DNA of 64,000 nt from Xenopus tropicalis (taxonomy: Eukaryota > Chordata > Amphibia > Anura > Pipidae), in the NCBI RefSeq assembly GCF_000004195.4, contig NC_030679.2, forward strand, positions 33,531,712 to 33,595,711, given 5' to 3'. Shown piece after piece: positions 57,384-64,000 of this stretch. Every line of letters begins with the position of its first letter. Positions within the stretch are counted from its first letter, which is position 1. The position numbers and the translations under genes are program-made. The notes under the pieces were generated by a model. That model was given only the letters and a program-made list of their open reading frames with translations, had not been told where the DNA came from and searched no databases.

Positions 57384-58015
57384 TTAAGGTCCCCATACAC
57401 AGGCTGATTCTAGCTGCCGATAACGGTCCCTTGGACCCAGGGGCGCCATAGGCAACCCGGTCGGCCAGCTCCGCCAACCTCCCTGCCCCCCGAACGGCGC
57501 ATGTGCGCCAAAGCACAGGAGGAGGTGCAGGGGGGGTGGTGCAATTAGATCGGTCATTGCCTCCACCGCTAATGACAAGCGGCAGAGGCAATGACAAAGT
57601 AGCACTAGGGGTAGGCAGGAGAGGTACCTGCCTGGTGCCCACCAATCGTTGCGCCCTAGGCAGCTGCCTCTTCTGCCTACCCCTAGTTCCGGCCCTGCTT
57701 AGACCGATTCGGCAGCTAATCGGGCTGTGTATGGGCACTACCGACGGGCCTGCCCGACCCATATCTGGCCTGAAATCTGTCAGATATCGATCAGGCAGGT
57801 TAAAAAATCTAGTTGGATCGGGGGCCGCATCGGCTCATTGATGCGGTTGCCTATACCCGTCGTGATAATTAGATCGTTTGGCCCCAGGGCCAAACGATCG
57901 ACTTAGCTTACACGTTCCCCGATATCGCCCAAGGGCACAATGCATAGTGTATTAACCTGCCAACGCAGACTAATAGCACCGTGTTGGCAGGTCTTAGCAG
58001 CCTGTGCACGGCCAG
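57384..58015. mobile_element. MITE related to 11871-12231, split by a hAT-like insertion
   Basis: TTAAGGTCCCCATACACAGG, CTAGCTGCCGATAACGGTCC, GTTTGGCCCCAGGGCCAAAC and CCCGATATCGCCC follow the family order, broken at 57438-57697. The right boundary is approximate. Confidence 0.65.
57438..57697. mobile_element. nested hAT-like MITE, 260 bp
   Basis: Starts CAGGGGCGCC and ends CCGGCCCTG. Flanks CTTGGACC and CTTAGACC form an 8-base target duplication with one mismatch, as in hAT insertions. The apparent long frames on both strands here are repeat artefacts. Confidence 0.75.
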
Positions 58016-58325
58016 CATTGTGGTAGCCTCAATTAAAAGGGAATAGAAAGATGATCTGGAAGACTTCCACTGTAAATATCTGTTTCATAGTTAAGGTTAC
58101 ACAAGAAGCTGTGCCTCATTGGACTTAATGTACACTAGGATTTTTTCACCTTGCTATTGACACTCTGACAAGTGAATATTTACTGCACCAAATGACTGTG
58201 TATGCTTTCTTTGATTACCAACAAATTCCTCCATGCAAGCTGAAAAGATGGCTATACCTTAAAAATAAAATACCCTTTTTATTGTGGTATTTCATGCAAT
58301 ATTACACAACTCTTTTCTCCTTTAG

Positions 58326-58519
58326 ATGATGGTTTCACCAGGCGCAGGACATTTCAGAAGCAGCATCGCTGTTCCTTCGTGGCCATGCCGGGCTCCAGCC
58401 CTGCTCAGATTGAGTGTCATCAAAGAAGCGAGAGCGGACGCTCAAGCGTCCGAAACTTTGTGTCCTCCTCCTCCAGACCTTGGGCTTTGTGTTCACCTGC
58501 AGGAAACAAACAGTTCATG
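58326..58519 (+). CDS. possible coding exon, unidentified
   Basis: A strong pyrimidine tract and TTTAG precede an open, non-repeat, GC-richer segment (frame DDGFTRRRTFQKQHRC, then GSSPAQIECHQRSESGRSS, NFVSSSSRPW) followed by a possible donor GTAACA. Composition differs from its AT-rich surroundings. No partner exon was found, no family is recognised, and the donor is weak. It could equally be an untranslated exon or unique non-coding DNA. Confidence 0.25.
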
Positions 58520-58591
58520 GTAACATCACAGCTGTCACATTACTGGCAAGATCAAGGCAGTGATTTACAGAACACACACAGGTGACCTTGA

Positions 58592-59490
58592 AGTTACATA
58601 GTTACATAGTTACATATAGTTACATAGTTACATAGGGTTGAAAAAAGACCAGTGTCCATCAAGTTCAACCCATCCAAGTAAACCCAGCACACCCAACCCA
58701 CACCTACCAATCTATACACTCACATACATAAACTATAAATACAACCACTAGTACTAACTGTAGATATTAGTATCACAATAGCCTTGGATATTCTGATTGA
58801 TCAAGAACTCATCCAGGCCCCTCTTAAAGGCATTAACAGAATCTGCCATTACCACATCACTAGGAAGGGCATTCCATAACCTCACTGCCCTCACCGTGAA
58901 AAACCACCTACGCTGCTTCAAATGGAAGCTCCTTTCCTCTAATCTAAAGGGGTGACCTCTGGTGCGTTGATTGTTTTTATGGGAAAAAAGAACATCCCCC
59001 AACTGCCTATAATCCCCTCTAATGTACTTGTACAGAGTAATCATGTCCCCTCGCAAGCGCCTCTTTTCCAGAGAAAACAACCCCAACCTCGACAGTCTCA
59101 CCTCATAGTTTAAATCTTCCATCCCCTTTACCAGTTTAGTTGCACGTCTTTGCACTTTCTCCAGCTCATTAATATCCTTCTTAAGGACTGGAGCCCAAAA
59201 CTGCACTGCATACTCAAGGTGAGGCCTTACCAGGGACCTATAAAGGGGCAAAATTATGTTCTCATCCCTTGAGTCAATGCCCTTTTTTATACAAGACAGC
59301 ACTTTATTTGCTTTAGTAGCCACAGAATGACACTGCCTGGCATTAGACAACTTGTTATCAACAAAAACCCCTAGATCCTTCTCCATTAAGGAAACCCCCA
59401 ACACACTACCATTCAGTAGATAGTTTGCGTTTATATTATTTCTACCAAAGTGCATAACTTTGCACTTATCAACATTGAACCTCATTGCCC
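58592..59490 (-). mobile_element. 5'-truncated CR1-like LINE
   Basis: On the minus strand an open frame runs into the element's 3' end, which finishes in about five copies of the octamer ATGTAACT (58592-58640). CR1-clade LINEs end in 8-base repeats of this kind. The 5' end is cut at about 59490, the usual outcome of incomplete reverse transcription. Confidence 0.75.
58754..59485 (-). pseudogene. C-terminal 243 codons of LINE reverse transcriptase
   Basis: Contains DKCKVMHFG, LGVFVDNKLS, PLYRSLVRPHLEYAVQFWAP, LEKVQRRATKLVKGMEDLNY, RLGLFSLEKRRLRGDMI, RTRGHPFRL and RAVRLWNALPSDVV. This series is the thumb and C-terminal region of CR1/Rex-like reverse transcriptases. The catalytic palm is absent, so no activity is expected. 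The remaining frame has no stop, so the insertion is fairly young. Confidence 0.85.
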
Positions 59491-59733
59491 TTCAAGTGCT
59501 TGGGAACACAAAACAATGCAAAAGAATAAGACATGCACAGGATATTTCCACCATAAAGAGTGATTTGGAGGTAGTAAGTAAGGTATCAATAAATATAAGT
59601 TTATGCATCTGGTGAAATGTATTGTATGTGTATTGGGATTAGTGCAGTCTTCAACTGCCTGTGCTTATTGCTAGCGGTCTTTTACTGTAGATTTGGTGGT
59701 TTAATAGGGAGCCCTCCAACTGAAATACAGCAT

Positions 59734-60338
59734 TTAAAGGACATGTAAAGCCTACACTGTATATCTGTTGGGCACGTCTCCCCCACCCAAATGGCATCAT
59801 TTGTACTGCATATACCCCCTCTGTTTGCTAGCACTATCACATATTCCTAAAGCAAATAGTAGCTTTCACCCAGTGGCCATTTTTCTTCTGATACATAATC
59901 AGTTACATTTAAATCTGCAAACAGCACACACACACAGACCCTTATTCAGCATACATTTCATCAAGAATACAGGCGCACACAGGCAGAACTGTCTCTGGTA
60001 AAAGTTCTGCTTTGTTTGAGCTGAGCTCAGGAGAATAAAATTGAAGCAGCCAGCTAGAGCTGAGTCTCTATGGGAACCAGCAATGCCATCTCTTTACCGG
60101 CTGCTAGACTGCAGGGTGTGTTTAGAACAACTGAGCATGTCCACAAGCCAGAAATCAAAGCAAATTCCCAAGGTGGGGGGCAAGTGGGTTACAGGAGGAG
60201 AAGGAAATCTAAGTGATTAAGGGGATGTTGCAGCCTTACTATTAACCTCTGGACAACCAGTGGGGAAGGTATTGAAAGATTTCAAAGAGGTTGTTCACTG
60301 ATTAAATTTTTTGTGTGTGGGGTTTACATGTCCTTTAA
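59734..60338. mobile_element. TTAA-flanked MITE (AAGGACATGTAAA ends)
   Basis: TTAAAGGACATGTAAAGCC and GGTTTACATGTCCTTTAA are inverted repeats bounded by TTAA; about 600 bases, non-coding. Confidence 0.7.
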
Positions 60339-60465
60339 GTGTTAGGCAATTGCTGTCAAATGTGGGTTAATCTGTTTTAAAAAAGGGGAAGCTTGTAAGA
60401 CCAAACTGGTTTGATCCAACAACATGACTGGATTCTGGTCAATGCCAGAGGGGCTTCTGGCTAAT

Positions 60466-60650
60466 GTCACACCAGGCGTAGGGCTTATATTTTGGGCAAG
60501 CGGAAAAACACTTGCCGAAAATAACGTCATACGCCTCCTACCTGTGCCTGCACCCGAATGAATGAGATACGCTCGGGTGCAGGCACATGTAGCTGAAATC
60601 CGCGAATATGAAATTTGCATTTTTATGCGGATATCAGCTAAGATGCCATA
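60466..60650. repeat. hairpin-bearing repeat
   Basis: TGTGCCTGCACCCGA (60543-60557) and its exact complement at 60573-60587 form a 15-bp stem with a 15-base loop. A second pair, AGCTGAAATCCGC and GCGGATATCAGCT, follows. Confidence 0.6.
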
Positions 60651-60914
60651 AAATGTCACTATTAATTGGGCAGGTAGGGGACTATTTGGGCCTCTGTATA
60701 CTTGAAATGCCAGGGCCTATTTTGAATCCCAGTCCAGACCTGTCTAGCACATCTGGTCAGATATATGTTCCATGCATGGGCCAATCAGCTGTCGCCTATC
60801 ACCTGGTATAAAGTTGCAAAATAGGAAACTGATTAAGGAAACATTAAGCCAGACTGTTTTCCAACAGACAAAGAAGGCGGAATAAAGTCATGCATATGTG
60901 TTCCAATTACATGT

Positions 60915-61070
60915 TCATATTACCCATAATGTTGAGCTAATCTTTAGTGACTCCATGCGCTCATTAAGGTCATTGAGAAAGGCTGTATGTGCAGCTAAGG
61001 ACATCTTTATCTCTGAGCTGGTTTGCTGGATGTAATTGAAGCCAGTACTGGTGGTGCTGCTGTTGAGGAC
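60915..61070 (-). CDS. coiled-coil gene, last coding exon
   Basis: Acceptor TTGCCACAG. Encodes VLNSSTTSTGFNYIQQTSSE, IKMSLAAHTAFLNDLNERME, SLKISSTLWVI and TGA at 60915-60917. Phase 0 joins exactly to the previous exon. Confidence 0.65.
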   Translation of the reverse strand, partial: VLNSSTTSTGFNYIQQTSSEIKMSLAAHTAFLNDLNERMESLKISSTLWVI

Positions 61071-63388
61071 CTGTGGCAAATTAAATAGTTAGGCTACATA
61101 TATTTTAGAATACCTCCTAACCTAGGTATTATTCTGTTTTGTCCATACCCATTAAAGGAACAATAACACCAAATTTTTTTAATACTTAATTCCCCCAAGA
61201 CAGCTATAATGATAGATAAGGCTTACTTCCCCTTGTGTTTTTAAATCTTCATCTTGAATTTGACTTGCAAAATGCCCCATAGGAGTAAGGTGAAAAGGTG
61301 TCCGCAGCTTAAATTCCTCTGTGCACTGAACTGGAAGTCGGTTTCACTCCAGTACCCTAAAGCACTTAAGATTTTTTTCAGCAACTGCAGCTTAAATATA
61401 TGTTCACATGATTACCCCCAAAGCTATCCAAAGGAATAGAAACATACATTTAAGCTGCAGTTGCTGAAAAAAGTTTAGGTGCTTTTAGTGATCAGTGCAA
61501 AGCTGACTTCCCAGCGCACAGAGGAATTCAAGCTGACATCGCCTTTTCATCTTTCTGCTATGGGACACTTTGCTAGTCAAATTTAAGCTGAATTTAAAAA
61601 AATACAAGGGTAAGTAAGCCTTACTTATCATAGCTGTTTTGGGGGAATTTAAGTATTTATAAAAATGTAGTGTTACTGTTCTTTTAATAAGAGAACAAAT
61701 GTGAGCATTATAAACCACACGATCCCTTGACTTATATTGCCCTTAGCTCTAAATCACATCTACAAATATAGATATTTGATTTAAAAAAGGTTTTGGATGA
61801 TGATCTGTTTGTGTGTATTGAGCAAACAACCCCGAGAGATACCATTGTGCTGTGCACTAGGACAGATTTGCAAAATGAAAGGATACACCAAACATAGAAA
61901 TCATTACCTCCATTACACTTAGTTTGAGGTGCTCCATTTTATCTATCTGGTTCCTCAGTGTCTCTTCCAAATTTTGTATATGGCTGAGGCATTCTTCCCC
62001 CTGAGGCAGATCATTCTGTGGTGTCATTAAAGAATATCTGCGAGTATTCTGAGCATCTAACAGCATTCTTCTATAAATAGATAAGTTAATACACAGAAAT
62101 GCACTCAAATGATTACAATTCATAAATACTGTCTGAAATGACTGTAACTATTTCTTATTAAGGATATAAAGCCTAAAATGAGAGATTATCATTTATCGAG
62201 AGGTAGCAGTATAATTAGTCTGTTTTGGTGCAGCACAACTTGATGTAGCCCTAGGATTGTCTGTTACTCTTCTGCTCTACATACATCCTTTGCTTGTCAT
62301 ATTCATTGTAAATGAGGTGATACCGGTATGGGATCCAAGGACCCGTTATCCAGAAAGCTTTGAATAGCATGAAGGTCATCACCCATAGACTTCATTTTAA
62401 CCAAATAATTAAAAGTTTTTTACAGTATTGTTTTTTTCTCTGTAATAATTAAACAGTACCTTGTACTTGATCCTAACTACGATATAATTAATCTTTATTG
62501 GAGGCAAAACAATCCTTTGGGGTTCAATTTATGTTTAAATTATTTTTTAGCAGGCTTGAGGTATGGACATCCAAATTACGGAAAGATTAATTATCTGGAA
62601 AATCCCAGGTACCGAGTATTCTGGATAACAGGTCCCATACCTGTATTTTATGGGATAACTTCATGCTATCCATGACATGACCTGCATTGGCTATTGCAAG
62701 ATCAGGGTGCAAGAAACATATTATATTGGGGAAGCTCAGTACCGCAAGTGATAATACCTATGTCAATATTTTCCCCTAGACCAGACATCTACTAGCCACA
62801 CAGATTTACCCCTCGGGGTTACAACAGCAGTTCAATTTCACAGTGCAGCTAGATTGCAGGTCATGGGCAGAGGAGACTTGCACTAGTTAGATACTAAGCT
62901 GCAGTGTTACTATCACTTTTAAACCTGTTTCAAGTACAAGGACTTCAGCTAAATCATAACATAAACTTTAATGTACTGAACAAGCCAGCTAGTTAAAAAT
63001 TATGTCTTTTTTTATTCTCACTGACAAATTTAGCCTACAGAGCAGTGATCAGTGAAGTGCTGTCCTTCACTTCTCCAGGGCACCTGCGGAAAGGATGACA
63101 GATACAGGCATAGGTATGATGTGCCTCTATCATGCTAGGTGACAAGAAATAAATTAACTGCCCCTTTGGTATCGCTAACAGCAAAGCACATTCTTTTAAG
63201 CAGCAGAACTGGCATGGGTTTATTTCAGCAAGGCCTGCTCTAGATGTATGTGCTGAACATTTCACCATGACAAAGAGTAGCTCACCTCTGTCTAGTCCTG
63301 CTCCTTGTACTTGCAGGTGTGTGGGAGCAGTTGAAGTGCGAGGCTCGCTTTTCTCCACACTTGGCCAGGAATGTTTGGAATCCCAGCT
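60915..63388 (-). CDS. unrecognised coiled-coil protein, 3' part of gene (last three coding exons)
   Basis: Three exons join in one frame to at least 140 C-terminal residues. First comes a basic, Ser/Thr-rich stretch (GEKRASHFNCS, HTPASTRSRTRQRRM), then a charged helix (ECLSHIQNLEETLRNQIDKM, EHLKLSVMEV), then GFNYIQQTSSEIKMSLAAHT with FLNDLNERMESLK and a stop. The helical heptad pattern suggests a coiled coil, and the basic TP/SR part suggests a nuclear or cytoskeletal phosphoprotein. I do not recognise the family. Upstream exons lie outside the window; rars1 is transcribed the same way, 4.8 kb further on. Confidence 0.6.
61152..61687. mobile_element. TTAA-flanked long foldback, arms about 250 bp
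   Basis: TTAAAGGAACAATAACACC at the left and AGTGTTACTGTTCTTTTAA at the right. The arms share TAAGGCTTACTT, AATTCCCCCAA, AGCTTAAATTCCTCTGTG and CAGCAACTGCAGCTTAAAT in inverted order, so almost the whole element folds on itself. It fills the last intron of the coiled-coil gene. Confidence 0.8.
61908..62070 (-). CDS. coiled-coil gene, exon n-1
   Basis: Acceptor CTATTTATAG, donor GTAATG. Encodes RMLLDAQNTRRYSLMTPQND, LPQGEECLSHIQNLEETLRN and QIDKMEHLKLSVME. Confidence 0.65.
62325..62643. mobile_element. TA-flanked CAGGTATGGG MITE, copy 9
   Basis: CCGGTATGGGATCC to CAGGTCCCATACCTG with TA at both sides; interior as in the other copies. Confidence 0.82.
63286..63388 (-). CDS. coiled-coil gene, exon n-2
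   Basis: Acceptor CTCATGCAG, donor GTGAGC. The chosen frame (LGFQTFLAKCGEKRAS onward) is the one whose phase fits the next exon; the other two frames are also largely open, so this exon is the least certain. Confidence 0.45.
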
Positions 63389-64000
63389 CTGCATGAGATG
63401 AGGGAGGGAAGAGGTGGAAAAATCTCATATCCCCTCCCAATGGAAGGGGTACTGGAATTCTGCTGGTTAACTTTACTGCTCTCCTCTAGGCACAGAATAG
63501 TGCTTTCTAACATTCACAGTTAGGCAGAATTTTTTCAATGTAGCAGTAAGCAAACATACTAGAGCCTTTGTATTTCATACCATATTATGGTATTTCGTAA
63601 TCAAGACCCTAATAAAATAAGTATTATGCCTTAAGGGGCAAGAAAACTTTATTATAAACAGTTTTAGTCATTAATGAAGAACTTTAAATATTTTTCCAGG
63701 CAGCTTGGTGGTTAATACAACAGGATGCTAGAATAGGCTGTGATTAGACCCACTGGTCTAGTTACCTTTTCTATTTAAGATAATGGATAGATTAAATAAA
63801 ATATAGATTTAAAACTGCATTGAGTCTAAACCTAAAAAAAAAATGTGTACAGCACTGTATAAAAGCAACACTGTATGTAAAAACAATACATTACTGCAAT
63901 TACTTTTAGTTTGGAAATCATTTACTGAATTTAGATTGGAACTGGGTTATTGTTTTAGGTCAGGAATAAACCTATGGGTAAAAACTTAAAAATATAAAAA
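63389..64000. other. intron or flank, nothing recognised
   Basis: AT-rich sequence with no supported exon, repeat end or RNA gene. Probably intron of the coiled-coil gene. Confidence 0.5.

Noticed and set aside
57355..57841. Overlapping frames of 112-135 codons on both strands
   Set aside because: They span two nested transposons and join unrelated elements.

Overview
The window is vertebrate nuclear DNA, most likely from a Xenopus frog. Genes are split into many short exons with GT/AG junctions. The introns are packed with short inverted-repeat transposons of kinds I associate with frog genomes: a TA-flanked CAGGTATGGG family, TTAA-flanked elements, and elements ending in GGCCATACAC. There is also a Tc1 transposon, DIRS-type relics and a CR1-like LINE tail. 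I see no prokaryotic, viral or CRISPR feature. I cannot tell X. tropicalis from X. laevis by reading alone.

Layout. 1-3080: upstream DNA with foldback elements. 3080-27301 (+): a complete short-isoform gene of the DLC family (SAM, RhoGAP, START), rebuilt from 14 coding exons into one continuous 1052-codon frame. Its first intron starts with a G-rich minisatellite of about 1 kb. 27302-32215: convergent intergenic DNA holding a DIRS-type relic. 32216-56101 (-): complete rars1 (cytosolic arginyl-tRNA synthetase), 15 coding exons and 660 codons, the same length as I recall for the human protein. Its introns hold an intact-ORF Tc1 transposon, a second DIRS relic with a tyrosine-recombinase part, and a TIR element built of promoter-like tandem modules. 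56102-60914: the rars1 promoter, nested repeats, one possible plus-strand exon and a truncated LINE. 60915-63388 (-): the last three exons of an unrecognised coiled-coil protein whose 5' part lies beyond the window.

The two main genes are unrelated in function. One switches off Rho GTPases at focal adhesions; the other charges tRNA-Arg. They lie tail to tail. The RhoGAP resembles DLC1 more than STARD13 or STARD8, yet sits beside rars1, where human DLC1 does not. It may therefore be a fourth DLC paralogue from the early vertebrate genome duplications, which is the main biological hypothesis here. All exon boundaries were set by reading splice signals and checking codon phase by hand; no alignment was run.
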